The notes under the pieces: model-generated | Database searches by the model: none | Told to the model about the DNA's origin: nothing | What the model saw: the letters and a program-made list of their open reading frames with translations, nothing else | Part shown: positions 32,823 to 41,848 of the stretch, piece by piece | Position numbering within the stretch: position 1 is the first letter of the stretch | Layout: each line of letters opens with the position of its first letter | Translations under genes and position numbers: made by a program | Source: HKCCE3408 sp039183205 | Lineage (GTDB): Bacteria; Pseudomonadota; Alphaproteobacteria; Rhodobacterales; Rhodobacteraceae | Assembly: GCA_039183205.1 (NCBI GenBank) | Contig: JBCDBR010000008.1 | Span: 49,233-113,232 of the forward strand | Reading direction: 5' to 3' | DNA: 64,000 bases

Positions 32823-34247
32823 ATGTCCGACCACATCCCCTTCCGCCCGTTCGAAACACATATCGACGAAGCCGAAGCCCTTGGCGTTCTGCGCGATGCC
32901 ACGCAAGGCGCCGAGGATGGCGAGCTGTTTCTCGAACGGCGGCGGTCGGAGATGATCGTGTTTGATGATGGGCGCGTGCGCAATGCCAGCTACGACGCAG
33001 CCGAGGGGTTCGGCTTGCGCGCTGTAACGGGCACCGTTGCGGGCTATGCGCATGCAACCGAAATCTCCGCGGCAGCGCTGAAGCGCGCGGCCGAGACGGC
33101 GCGACTGGCCGTGGGCGATGGCGGCGGCGCATTGGCCCCAGCCCCGCGCGGCACCAATACCAAGCTCTACACCGATAGCGATGCGGTCTCTGGCACGGCC
33201 TTCGGGGTGAAATTGGAGACATTGCAAGACATTGATACGTTCCTGCGCGCGCTTGACCCGCGTGTCGTGCAGGTGACCGCCTCGGTGGCGACATCCCTGC
33301 AAGAAATCGAGATCCTACGGCCCGAGGGCACGCGGATGGCCGATATTCGGCCCATGACGCGTTTGAATGTCGCGGTCATCGTCGAAGACCAGGGTCGGCG
33401 CGAATCGGGTTCAGCGGGTGGCGGCGGTCGGGTACCGTTGACCGGGCTCATCGACCGGGATCACTGGGAGGCGACCGCGCGCGAGGCGTTGCGCATCGCG
33501 GTGGTCAATCTCTCGTCGGTCCCAGCGCCCGCTGGGGTCATGGACGTCGCGCTGGGGCCCGGCTGGCCCGGCATCCTGTTGCACGAAGCGGTCGGTCACG
33601 GGCTTGAAGGTGACTTTAATCGCAAAGGGTCTTCTGCCTTTGCAGGCCTCATGGGCGCGCGTGTTGCCGCACCGGGGGTCACCGTTCTTGACGACGGCAC
33701 GATCCCCGACCGGCGTGGCAGCATCACGATCGATGACGAAGGCACGCCGTCGAGCAAGAATGTCTTAATCGAAGACGGCATCCTCGTGGGTTACATGCAA
33801 GACCGGCAAAACGCCCGCCTGATGGGGGTCGAAGCAACCGGCAATGGCCGACGGGAGAGCTTTGCCCACCCACCGATGCCACGCATGACGAACACCTACA
33901 TGCTCGGCGGTCATGCCGCGCCCGAGGCGATCGTGGCCGATGTCAAAGACGGCATCTACGCGGTTGGCTTTGGCGGCGGCCAGGTCGATATCACATCCGG
34001 GAAGTTCGTGTTTTCCTGCACCGAAGCCTATCGTGTCGAAAACGGCAAGGTCGGCGCACCGGTCAGAGGTGCGACGCTGATCGGCGACGGCGCCACGGCG
34101 CTCAAGGGTATCCGCGCGATCGGCAACGACATGGCGCTTGATCCAGGCATGGGCAATTGCGGCAAAGCTGGGCAATGGGTGCCGGTGGGCGTCGGCCAGC
34201 CGACGCTGCTTATTGGCGGGCTCACCGTGGGGGGCGCGGCGGCCTGA
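32823..34247 (+). CDS. tldD: Metalloprotease TldD
   Basis: A 474-residue TldD/PmbA family protease subunit, which with TldE/PmbA cleaves unfolded or modified peptides in the cytoplasm. The zinc motif HExxxH is H254-E255-A-V-G-H258 (LLHEAVGHGLEGDFNRKGSS), and the third ligand region near the C-terminus is FSCTEAYRVENGKVG. ATG 32823 follows CGGAG; the upstream in-frame ATG 32742 would add 27 unconserved residues inside the ctaC promoter region. The partner tldE is not in the window. Confidence 0.95.
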   Translation: MSDHIPFRPFETHIDEAEALGVLRDATQGAEDGELFLERRRSEMIVFDDGRVRNASYDAAEGFGLRAVTGTVAGYAHATEISAAALKRAAETARLAVGDGGGALAPAPRGTNTKLYTDSDAVSGTAFGVKLETLQDIDTFLRALDPRVVQVTASVATSLQEIEILRPEGTRMADIRPMTRLNVAVIVEDQGRRESGSAGGGGRVPLTGLIDRDHWEATAREALRIAVVNLSSVPAPAGVMDVALGPGWPGILLHEAVGHGLEGDFNRKGSSAFAGLMGARVAAPGVTVLDDGTIPDRRGSITIDDEGTPSSKNVLIEDGILVGYMQDRQNARLMGVEATGNGRRESFAHPPMPRMTNTYMLGGHAAPEAIVADVKDGIYAVGFGGGQVDITSGKFVFSCTEAYRVENGKVGAPVRGATLIGDGATALKGIRAIGNDMALDPGMGNCGKAGQWVPVGVGQPTLLIGGLTVGGAAA

Positions 34248-34980
34248 AGCTCTGGCTTTGGTCCGTATTCCAACCAATCCGCCCGCCGCGCTCGATTTCT
34301 GATCATGCCCCCGTCAGGATATGGGGCCGAGCCATTGCCGCCGCGGCCCTATTCAGCAGTCTTCGTTGGCTGGAAACTGTGTTTCTTGGCAAGTCGATTT
34401 GCCTGCCCTGCGGACTTAAGACGGCTCCGTGCGCGACCATCCCGGGTCTCTGGCGCAACAAATGCTCAGATGCGGGACCGGGCAAGATCGCGCGGTGAAA
34501 GATTGGTTTAGCTGCCAGATGCTGGCCTGCGCTGCATTGACATATTGGGGACAGAACCGCCATTTGGGACAGAGATTCCCCACGTCGAGACCCCGGAGCT
34601 ACGCGCGCCACTTTTGACGCTTTGACCGGCGCGTCACTTGGGCTGCCGACACCACCGCTGCGGCGCGGCACCCAGGCTACGGATCGCGCGACCATCGCCG
34701 CAGCCGGTCGGACGGCCGTCCGGGTTGCGTGCTCGAAAACCCTCGGGCAGGCCTCGTCTGCGGCGGGCCAGTCAGCGACCGACCTCTCGGCACAAAAAAC
34801 CACGCAGCGCCAACCCGCACCCCGATCGGGATCGAAGCGGTGAGCGCGCGGCCACGGGCGCCAGCCCGACCGCGCGCCACGCCCAACGCCCGCAGGCCGC
34901 AAGGCCGAGGGCGGCGGGAGCGCCCCTTTACCCGGCTGCGCTAACGGATCGTTAACCTTGCCAGGCCTACCGTTAACCCT
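34248..34980. other. 733-base intergenic stretch without a recognisable gene
   Basis: This is the longest gap in the window. All six frames contain open stretches, but none shows family similarity, plausible codon periodicity or a good ribosome binding site. It contains a pair of 12-base direct repeats, ATTGGGGACAGA (34544-34555) and ATTTGGGACAGA (34562-34573), one mismatch apart and 18 bases in period, next to a TTGACA at 34537. The right end holds TTAACC motifs ahead of dprA. It might be a decayed gene or the residue of a mobile element, but no transposase fragment could be recognised. Confidence 0.5.
34941..34978 (+). promoter_or_regulatory. CtrA-like site(s) upstream of dprA
   Basis: CTAA-N7-TTAAC at 34941-34956 differs at one base from the CtrA consensus TTAA-N7-TTAA, and CGTTAACC occurs twice (34950-34957 and 34971-34978), exactly 21 bases apart, the second ending 2 bases before the dprA ATG. 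In Rhodobacter capsulatus dprA is known to be CtrA-dependent in gene-transfer-agent recipients, which makes this reading attractive, but the motif is short and unproven here. Confidence 0.4.
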
Positions 34981-36168
34981 ATGGATTTCGATCTTGAACC
35001 CGGTTTTGCTGAGGCGCCGCTCGGCTATGCGCCGCCGCCATCGACGGCGGGCCAAGACCGGCTCGATCGCCTACGTCTGATCCGCTCGCGTCGGGTCGGC
35101 CCGGCCACCTTCCGCCGCTTGATGGCCGAACATGGAACCGCCAGCAAGGCTCTGGAGGCCTTGCCGGAGGTGGCCGCAAAAGCCGGTGTGGAGACATATC
35201 AGATCTGTCCCGAAGGCGTCGCCCACGCTGAGATGAAGGCTGCCAAACGCGCGGGTGCGGCGATGATTTGCCTTGGCGACAGGCACTACCCCGCCGCGCT
35301 CGCCGAACACGGCCAAGCGCCGCCCATCTTGTGGGCGCTTGGCGATCTGACGCTTTTGGACCGGCCGGCCTTGGCCATGGTCGGGACACGCAACGCCTCC
35401 TCCCTCGGCGCGCGCATGACCAAGCGGCTGGCCGAAGACCTCGGGGGCCAAGGCTTTGTCATTGTCTCAGGCCTGGCACGGGGCATTGATGCCATCGCCC
35501 ATGATGCGGCTTTGCCGACCGGCACAATCGCTGTGCAGGCCGGCGGCCTCGACGTGATGTATCCAATTGAAAACACCGCGCTTGCCGAACGCATCGGCAA
35601 GACGGGTTTGCGGCTCTCCGAACAACCTTTTGGCCTCGATCCTCAAGCGCGTCATTTCCCACTGCGCAACCGCATCGTCGCCGGTTTGGCACAAGCGGTG
35701 ATCGTGGTGGAGGCCGCGGCGCGATCGGGCTCTTTGATCACAGCGCGCGCAGCGCTGGATCAGGGGCGCGAAGTCTTGGCGGTGCCCGGCCATCCGCTGG
35801 ACAGCCGTGCATCGGGCTGCAACCTGTTGATCCGGGATGGCGCTATTTTGGTGCGCGGCGCGGAGGATGCCGTTGAGGCGCTTGGCCCCATTGCGGCCGG
35901 ACCGGACGACAGGCTTCCAAAGGCCGTGCGGCCAGCACCGGACGCTGGCGCGCCCGAACCGGTGCCGCCCGCCAGCGCCACGCCGCTGGCACACAAAAAC
36001 CTCGACGCAGCCATCCTGGCACTTCTCGGGCCGTCGCCGGCATCCGAAGACCAGATCATTCGCGACACCGGGCAACCGGCACATGCGGTGGCCGCCGTGC
36101 TCTCAGCGTTGGAAGTTGCGGGGCAGATCGAACGCCATCCCGGCGGAATGCTGACGCGCGCGCCTTAG
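34981..36168 (+). CDS. dprA: DNA-processing protein DprA
   Basis: A 395-residue DprA/Smf protein that loads RecA on incoming single-stranded DNA during natural transformation or gene-transfer-agent uptake. The Rossmann-like core is clear: MVGTRNASSLGARMTKRLA, VIVSGLARGIDAIAHDAAL, AGGLDVMYPIEN, RHFPLRNRIVAGLAQAVIVVEAA and ARSGSLITARAALDQGREVLAVPGHP. An N-terminal SAM-like part (~30-80) and a C-terminal winged-helix region (~335-390) flank it, so all three domains are present. ATG 34981 immediately follows TTAACCCT. The stop overlaps the convergent hypothetical gene. Confidence 0.95.
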   Translation: MDFDLEPGFAEAPLGYAPPPSTAGQDRLDRLRLIRSRRVGPATFRRLMAEHGTASKALEALPEVAAKAGVETYQICPEGVAHAEMKAAKRAGAAMICLGDRHYPAALAEHGQAPPILWALGDLTLLDRPALAMVGTRNASSLGARMTKRLAEDLGGQGFVIVSGLARGIDAIAHDAALPTGTIAVQAGGLDVMYPIENTALAERIGKTGLRLSEQPFGLDPQARHFPLRNRIVAGLAQAVIVVEAAARSGSLITARAALDQGREVLAVPGHPLDSRASGCNLLIRDGAILVRGAEDAVEALGPIAAGPDDRLPKAVRPAPDAGAPEPVPPASATPLAHKNLDAAILALLGPSPASEDQIIRDTGQPAHAVAAVLSALEVAGQIERHPGGMLTRAP

Positions 36169-36620
36169 CAACCCAGCCCGTCATAGAACGCTGCGTAGTT
36201 TGCGCAATCATACCCGTACCACCAAGCATCCGTGGCCCCCATATCCCATCTCACAACCTGCCATATTCCGGCGCGCCGATGAAAGAAAACCTCAAATCGC
36301 GGCCCATCGATCATGTCGATCGACCAACCGTCTTGGGTGACAACCGGGGTCCTTTCCATCTCGATGGCGCCGCCTCCGGGACGGGTGGCGTAAAGCCGGG
36401 CAAAGGCCCGGTCCCGGTCAGCGGCAATCTCGATTACGCGAAATACAACCGGCGGCGCCAGCAGGGCCTCAGCCTCGGGCCGGATCGCATCAAGCAAGAC
36501 CCGGCGCAGCGGATCGCCGACCGGGACATCCCGCGGTGCGGCCGCGGCCGGTGCCAGGGCCCCAAACACCCAAAACCCCGCCATCAAAGCAGGCGCCAAA
36601 AGAACCGCAAATCTCGTCAT
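36165..36620 (-). CDS. Hypothetical exported protein
   Basis: A 151-residue protein with a predicted signal peptide (~1-28, RFAVLLAPALMAGFWVFGALAPAAAA) and a mature domain rich in aromatics at the C-terminus (WQVVRWDMGATDAWWYGYDCANYAAFYDGLGC, shown here in parts: VVRWDMG, WWYGYDC, YDGLGC). Two Cys near the end could pair. I do not recognise a family. ATG 36620 is preferred because the signal sequence follows directly; an upstream ATG at 36641 is also in frame. It is divergent from topA and overlaps dprA tail-to-tail by 4 bases. Confidence 0.65.
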   Translation of the reverse strand: MTRFAVLLAPALMAGFWVFGALAPAAAAPRDVPVGDPLRRVLLDAIRPEAEALLAPPVVFRVIEIAADRDRAFARLYATRPGGGAIEMERTPVVTQDGWSIDMIDGPRFEVFFHRRAGIWQVVRWDMGATDAWWYGYDCANYAAFYDGLGC

Positions 36621-36761
36621 GACACCACCAACATGCCGCATGTTTCAACGCCGCACAATTTTCCGCATTTGCGTCAAGCCTGCCGACACGCCATTGACAA
36701 TCTAGCGATAGCCCCCACATGGTCCGCCGCCACGCACCACGTATGAACTGCAAGGATTTCC

Positions 36762-39434
36762 ATGCCCGTTGTCGTCGTTGAATCTCCGGCTAAAGCCAAG
36801 ACAATCAACAAATATTTGGGCAAGGATTACACTGTTCTCGCCTCCTATGGGCATGTGCGGGACTTGCCGCCGAAGGACGGGTCGGTCGATCCGGAGCAGG
36901 AGTTTGAGATGTTGTGGGAGGTCGCCTCCGACAGCAAAAAGCACGTCAAAGCCATCGCAGATGCGCTCAAGGACGACCCGGAATTGATCCTGGCAACCGA
37001 CCCAGACCGCGAAGGCGAAGCGATCTCCTGGCATCTTGAGGAAGAATTGCGCCGCCGCCGCGATACCGGCAAAATTCTGCGCGATCACACGCCACAGCGC
37101 GTGGTCTTCAACCAAATCACAAAGCAGGCTGTGACCGATGCGATGGAACGCCCGCGCACGGTCGATGCACCGTTGGTTGAGGCCTACCTCGCCCGCCGGG
37201 CGCTGGACTATTTGGTGGGCTTCAACCTTTCGCCGGTTTTATGGCGCAAGTTACCAGGCGCGAAATCCGCCGGACGCGTACAATCGGTGAGTCTCAGGAT
37301 CATCGTCGAGCGCGAAATGGAGATCGAGGCGTTTCGCGCGCAAGAATACTGGTCGGTCCGGGCGATGCTCGAGACGCCGCGCGGAAAACCGTTTGAGGCG
37401 CGGCTAACGCGCCTTGGCGGCAAAAAAATCGATCGGATGGATCTCGGCACGGCATCAGCGGCGTCTTTGGCCGTCCACGCGGTCGCGTCCCGTCCGCTTC
37501 ATGTCGCCACGGTCGAGGCCAAACCGGGCACGCGCAACCCTGCACCACCCTTCATGACCTCAACGCTTCAGCAGGAGGCCAGCCGAAAGTTCGGCTTTGG
37601 GGCGCAGGCGACGATGCGCGCGGCCCAGCGGCTCTACGAGGCCGGGCACATCACCTATATGAGGACCGATGGCATCGATATGGCCCCAGAGGCGGTGCAT
37701 GCCGCGCGGGATGCGATCACCGACCGCTATGGCGCGGACTATGTCCCGGCGAGCCCGCGGATGTACAAAAACAAGGCGAAAAACGCGCAAGAGGCGCATG
37801 AGTGCATCCGCCCAACGGATATGGGGAAATCTCCAGCCGAACTAAAGCTTAGCGAAGACGATCAGCGCAAGCTTTACGAGCTGATCTGGACCCGCACCAT
37901 TGCCAGCCAAATGGCCGCGGCGAAGCTCGAACGCACGACCGTCGACATCACCTCCGAGGATGGCCATGTCGGTCTGCGCGCAACTGGTCAAGTGATCCTT
38001 TTTGACGGGTTTTTGAAGGTCTATGAAGAAGGCCGCGACGATGTTGAAACCGAGGATGACAAGCGCCTACCGCAAGTGGCTGCTGGCGATGCGGTGCCCC
38101 TGTCGCGCGGCGCGCTAGAGGCCGATTTCACCAAGATCGCCCGCGAAGATGGCGCTACCATCGAGACCGAGGCCGATCTGCGCAAGGTCAAAGCCGCGAT
38201 CATGTCGCAGGACGGCGCAGTCCTCGGACAACAACATTTCACCAATCCGCCGCCGCGCTACACCGAAGCGACCTTGGTCAAAAAAATGGAGGAATTGGGG
38301 ATTGGCCGACCATCGACCTATGCCTCCATCGTCACCACGATCCAAGATCGCGGATATGTGCGAAAGGAAAAAAACCGCCTCTTTCCGGAAGACAAGGGCC
38401 GGCTGGTTACCGCGTTTTTGACCAATTATTTCCGCCGCTACGTAGGTTACGAATTCACCGCCGATCTCGAAAACGAGCTCGACGAAGTGTCGGCTGGGGC
38501 GTCTGACTACAAAGACGTGTTGGGCCGATTTTGGCGCGATTTTTCGGCCGCCATCGATGAAACCTCGGAACTGCGTATCACCGAGGTCTTGGAGAAGATC
38601 AACGAGGTTTTGGAGCCGCATCTCTTTCCGGCCAAAGAAGATGGGTCAGACCCAAGGCTGTGTCCAAGCTGCGATGCCGGGCGACTTGCGATGAAAACCG
38701 CGCGGTCCGGCGGGGCCTTTATCGGATGTTCGAATTATCCCGAATGCCGCTACACCCGTCCAATGGCGCCGCCAAGCGATGGCGATGGCGCAGCACAGCT
38801 TTTGGCGGATGGAAAGTCTTTGGGGCATGATCCCGAAAGCGGCGCCCCGGTGACGCTGCGCGCGGGACGATTTGGCCCCTATGTCCAACTTGGTGAGCCC
38901 ACCGAAGAAACTCCCAAACCGCCGCGGGCCAGTCTGCCCAAGGGCTGGGAGCCGGAGGCCATCGATCTTGAGAAGGCCCTGACGCTCTTGTCGTTGCCGC
39001 GCCAGATCGGGCCGCATCCCGAAGATGGCGGACGGGTTGAGACCAATATCGGACGTTATGGCCCCTATGTGGCATTGCACCCTGCCGATGGAAGCCGCAC
39101 GATCTACGCAAACTTGCCCGAGGTCGATGACGTCTTTTCACTTGGCATGAACCGGGCGACTGAGCTGATTGCGCAAAAGAAAGCCGGAGGTGGCCGGGGG
39201 CGCGGCGCGGCCGCCAAACCGCTGAAAGAGCTGGGTGAGCATCCCGAACGCGGCGGCATCGTCAACGTCATGCCGGGGCGCTATGGGCCGTATGTGAAAT
39301 GGGAAAAGATCAACGCAACGATCCCGAAAGATGTTGAGCCTGAAAGCGTTACGATGGACGTGGCGGTAGGTCTGATCGCCGAGCGCGAAGCACGAGGCGG
39401 CAAAAAACGCGGCCGCGCCAAGAAAAGCGGGTAA
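36762..39434 (+). CDS. topA: DNA topoisomerase I
   Basis: An 890-residue type IA topoisomerase that relaxes negative supercoils. The N-terminal Toprim domain begins VVVVESPAKAKTINKYLG and has the DPDREGE acidic motif; the active-site tyrosine is in ITYMRTDG. A C-terminal four-Cys zinc ribbon (CPSCDAGRLAMKT, then FIGCSNYPEC) is followed by repeated topoisomerase C-terminal elements (GRFGPYVQLG, GRYGPYVALH, GRYGPYVKW) and a lysine/arginine-rich tail that binds DNA. AAGGA precedes ATG 36762. It has full length and no defects. Confidence 0.98.
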   Translation: MPVVVVESPAKAKTINKYLGKDYTVLASYGHVRDLPPKDGSVDPEQEFEMLWEVASDSKKHVKAIADALKDDPELILATDPDREGEAISWHLEEELRRRRDTGKILRDHTPQRVVFNQITKQAVTDAMERPRTVDAPLVEAYLARRALDYLVGFNLSPVLWRKLPGAKSAGRVQSVSLRIIVEREMEIEAFRAQEYWSVRAMLETPRGKPFEARLTRLGGKKIDRMDLGTASAASLAVHAVASRPLHVATVEAKPGTRNPAPPFMTSTLQQEASRKFGFGAQATMRAAQRLYEAGHITYMRTDGIDMAPEAVHAARDAITDRYGADYVPASPRMYKNKAKNAQEAHECIRPTDMGKSPAELKLSEDDQRKLYELIWTRTIASQMAAAKLERTTVDITSEDGHVGLRATGQVILFDGFLKVYEEGRDDVETEDDKRLPQVAAGDAVPLSRGALEADFTKIAREDGATIETEADLRKVKAAIMSQDGAVLGQQHFTNPPPRYTEATLVKKMEELGIGRPSTYASIVTTIQDRGYVRKEKNRLFPEDKGRLVTAFLTNYFRRYVGYEFTADLENELDEVSAGASDYKDVLGRFWRDFSAAIDETSELRITEVLEKINEVLEPHLFPAKEDGSDPRLCPSCDAGRLAMKTARSGGAFIGCSNYPECRYTRPMAPPSDGDGAAQLLADGKSLGHDPESGAPVTLRAGRFGPYVQLGEPTEETPKPPRASLPKGWEPEAIDLEKALTLLSLPRQIGPHPEDGGRVETNIGRYGPYVALHPADGSRTIYANLPEVDDVFSLGMNRATELIAQKKAGGGRGRGAAAKPLKELGEHPERGGIVNVMPGRYGPYVKWEKINATIPKDVEPESVTMDVAVGLIAEREARGGKKRGRAKKSG

Positions 39435-39447
39435 TCGCCCCGCCTCA

Positions 39448-39466
39448 CCTCCCCCGATTGGGGAGG
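39448..39466 (+). terminator. Hairpin downstream of topA
   Basis: CCTCCCC (39448-39454) pairs with GGGGAGG (39460-39466) over a 5-base loop, 14 bases after the topA stop. There is no long T-run (CTCGTTG follows). The remaining ~170 bases to the next gene contain no recognisable feature. Confidence 0.55.
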
Positions 39467-39640
39467 GCTCGTTGGGCCGTGGGCGCTGCGTGCACGCGGT
39501 ATGACGCCGGGCCCGGCCTATGCGAGGGTTGAGCGCGCCGTGACGCGCCCGAGGGGGCGGGGAGCCGAGATTGCAGCACCGCCCCTTGATCGTCCCGCCC
39601 AGATACCCGATCTACGCCATGGTGAGAGGATGAGACACGC

Positions 39641-40351
39641 GTGATCTTGGACGATTTCTTTAAAGCCGTTCGGCAATTGACCGATCCGGCGTTTTTGCGC
39701 GTTTTGGCGCTTGGCCTCGGGCTAACGCTTGCGCTTTTTTTGGCGTTCTATCTTGGCTTTGTGACGGTCATGGGTTGGATTTTGCCCGATAGCCTCAACT
39801 TGCCCTGGATCGGCGAGATCACCTGGATCGATACCGCGCTTTCCTGGGCGAGCATCCCGCTCATGCTGGTCTTGTCGGCCTTTTTGATGATCCCAGTGGC
39901 TTCGGCCTTTACCGGACTTTTCCTCGACCGGATCGCCGCGGCGGTCGAAGCACGGCATTATGCCCATTTACCGCCCGGTCGGGATCTGGGCGTCATCGCA
40001 GGCCTTGGCGACGGCCTGAAATTCTTGGGCGTCTTGATCGTCGCAAATATCGCGGCGCTTGTGCTTTATCTGCTCTTTAGCCCTGCCGCGCCGCTGATCT
40101 TTTGGGGGCTTAATGGGTTTCTGCTGGGGCGGGAATACGCACAGATGGTGGCGCTGCGCTATCACGATGCGGCCGGTGCACGGGCGTTCCGGCGGCGCCA
40201 TAGCGGGACGATTTTTGCCGCTGGCGTCTTGATGACGATCCCACTGACAATCCCGGTTTTGAACCTATTGGTCCCGATCCTCGGGGCCGCGACCTTCACC
40301 CATCTGTATCACCGGATCAGCGCGCCGATGAGCCCATCCCGAACCGGGTGA
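39641..40351 (+). CDS. EI24/CysZ-like multi-helix membrane protein
   Basis: A 236-residue inner-membrane protein of the EI24 (CysZ, DUF540) type with about six hydrophobic segments. Typical patterns are DFFKAVRQLTDPAFLRVLALGLG at the start, FLMIPVASAFTGLFLDRIAAAVE and FWGLNGFLLGREYAQMVALRYHD in the middle. E. coli CysZ supports sulfate uptake; this function is not assured for alphaproteobacterial members. The start is GTG 39641 with a GAGAGGA box upstream; no in-frame ATG is better. The 3' end overlaps the convergent DUF1467 gene by 35 bases. Confidence 0.8.
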   Translation: MILDDFFKAVRQLTDPAFLRVLALGLGLTLALFLAFYLGFVTVMGWILPDSLNLPWIGEITWIDTALSWASIPLMLVLSAFLMIPVASAFTGLFLDRIAAAVEARHYAHLPPGRDLGVIAGLGDGLKFLGVLIVANIAALVLYLLFSPAAPLIFWGLNGFLLGREYAQMVALRYHDAAGARAFRRRHSGTIFAAGVLMTIPLTIPVLNLLVPILGAATFTHLYHRISAPMSPSRTG

Positions 40352-40601
40352 ACAGATCGAAATCCGCGATTTCAACTGCGCCCGACAAGATGACCGCTGT
40401 AACGATAACCCAAAGGACAGCCGCCACGCCGGTTGTGACCAAAAAGCGCGTTTTGAGCGCAGGATCGGCGGGTGCCGAGGAGGGCGTTCCGGGCACAATC
40501 CGCCCGGTATCGCCCTGACTTTTGGCGCGCAGCGGCAGAATGACAAACAGCGTCATGAACCAAATGATCGCGTAAAGCACGATGCCGGTGACAACGTTCA
40601 T
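40317..40601 (-). CDS. DUF1467 family membrane protein
   Basis: A 94-residue protein with two helices (~5-24, VTGIVLYAIIWFMTLFVILPL; ~55-76, VTTGVAAVLWVIVTAVIL) joined by a loop with the family signature LRAKSQGDTGRIVPGTPSSAP. DUF1467 is widespread in alphaproteobacteria next to methylmalonyl-CoA epimerase, as it is here (the start ATG 40601 overlaps the epimerase stop by 4 bases). Its function is not known. The last 35 bases overlap the end of the convergent EI24-like gene. Confidence 0.9.
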   Translation of the reverse strand: MNVVTGIVLYAIIWFMTLFVILPLRAKSQGDTGRIVPGTPSSAPADPALKTRFLVTTGVAAVLWVIVTAVILSGAVEIADFDLFTRFGMGSSAR

Positions 40602-41002
40602 ACTTCTTCAAGCTCCACCAAAGTGCCGGTAAAATCCTTTGGGTGCAGGAAGAGAACAGGCTTGCCATGGGCGCCGATCTTGGGCTCCCCGTCGCCCAGA
40701 ACACGCGCGCCGGCGGCTTGGAGTTGATCGCGCGCGGCCAAAATATCGTCGACTTCGTAACAGACATGATGAATGCCGCCGGACGGATTTTTTTCCAGAA
40801 AACCCGCAATTGGTGAGCCGCTGCCAAGGGGAAAGAGCAGCTCAATTTTCGTGTTCGGCAAGGTAATGAAGACGACGGTGACGCCGTGGTCCGGCTCATC
40901 CTGCGGCGGGCCGACCTCCGCGCCCAAAGTATCGCGATACTGCGCCGCCGCGGCTTCAAGGTCCGGCACGGCAATGGCAACATGGTTGAGCCTTCCGATC
41001 AT
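40598..41002 (-). CDS. mce: Methylmalonyl-CoA epimerase
   Basis: A 134-residue VOC-superfamily enzyme that interconverts (2R)- and (2S)-methylmalonyl-CoA in propionate catabolism. Metal-ligand regions are visible: H7 in GRLNHVAIAV, the HGVTVVFI strand, HHVCYEVDD and the C-terminal LVELEEV glutamate. ATG 41002 is preceded by GGGGA; the longer frame to 41035 adds 11 unconserved residues. It is coupled to DUF1467 downstream. Propionyl-CoA carboxylase and mutase genes are not in the window. Confidence 0.93.
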   Translation of the reverse strand: MIGRLNHVAIAVPDLEAAAAQYRDTLGAEVGPPQDEPDHGVTVVFITLPNTKIELLFPLGSGSPIAGFLEKNPSGGIHHVCYEVDDILAARDQLQAAGARVLGDGEPKIGAHGKPVLFLHPKDFTGTLVELEEV

Positions 41003-41140
41003 GGCAGTCCCCGCACATTTCACACGCGTTCGCACATAGCTGTTTTGCCGATGAATTCAAAGCCGCAAAGCCGGTGGGATTCATGATCCGTCAACCTTGT
41101 GGGCGTCTAATAATTCGGAGAATCAGACCGGGTTCCAGGC

Positions 41141-41848
41141 ATGGACGACACTGACTTAAACGCACTTTCCTTCCGACCGAAGCCAACCGCGCAGCGTCCG
41201 CTTTTGGGCCTAACGGTGTTGGTCGTCGAAGACAGCCGCTTCGCGTCTGAGGCGCTGCGGCTCTTGTGCCTTCGCTCCGGCGCCCGCATTCGCCGGGCCG
41301 ATTGCTTGGCCGCGGCCGAACGGCACCTGACGGTTTACCGGCCAACCGTGGCCATTGTCGATATTGGCCTGCCCGATGGCTCGGGTCTCGATCTGATCGC
41401 GCAATTGAATGCGGCCAAACCGCGTGTTGCGGCGCTTATGGGCACATCCGGCAACGATCCGGATACCGCGCGCGCGGATTGTCTCGCTGCCGGCGCTGAC
41501 GGCTTCATCGCAAAACCGATGGATTCACTCGCCTCGTTTCAGGCCACGATCCTCAGCCACCTCCCAACGGAGCTTCACCCATCGCGACCGCGCAAGGCCG
41601 ATACCAGCGCGGTCGAACCAGACGCACTCGCCTTTCGCGAAGACCTCAGCCATGCGGTCGCACTTCTGGACGGGGAGGAGCCGCCTTTGGGTTATCTCCG
41701 ACCTTTTTTGATCGGTATCGCGCGGGTGGCCCGTGATGACGTGCTGGAAGAACGGGTGCGCGCGCTCGCCAGCGAAATGTCCGCCGCGAACCGGCATGAG
41801 TTGCAAGCGTTGCTGAGCGATCGGATCGCGCGCGTCGCGGCTGTTTAA
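41141..41848 (+). CDS. Response regulator receiver protein
   Basis: A 235-residue protein with one REC domain (~23-140) and a C-terminal region of ~90 residues without a known output domain. The site is complete: E30-D31, phosphoacceptor D74 in AIVDIGLPDGSG, T102/S103 and K125 in FIAKP. The C-terminus is predicted mostly helical. It is divergent from the epimerase gene and ends 4 bases into the convergent GNAT gene. No kinase gene is near. The function is unknown; it may act by protein-protein interaction. Confidence 0.85.
   Translation: MDDTDLNALSFRPKPTAQRPLLGLTVLVVEDSRFASEALRLLCLRSGARIRRADCLAAAERHLTVYRPTVAIVDIGLPDGSGLDLIAQLNAAKPRVAALMGTSGNDPDTARADCLAAGADGFIAKPMDSLASFQATILSHLPTELHPSRPRKADTSAVEPDALAFREDLSHAVALLDGEEPPLGYLRPFLIGIARVARDDVLEERVRALASEMSAANRHELQALLSDRIARVAAV

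Noticed and set aside
34303..35055. 250-codon minus-strand frame in the tldD-dprA gap
   Set aside because: Arg/Pro-rich composition without motifs; it overlaps the dprA start and has no plausible start signal.
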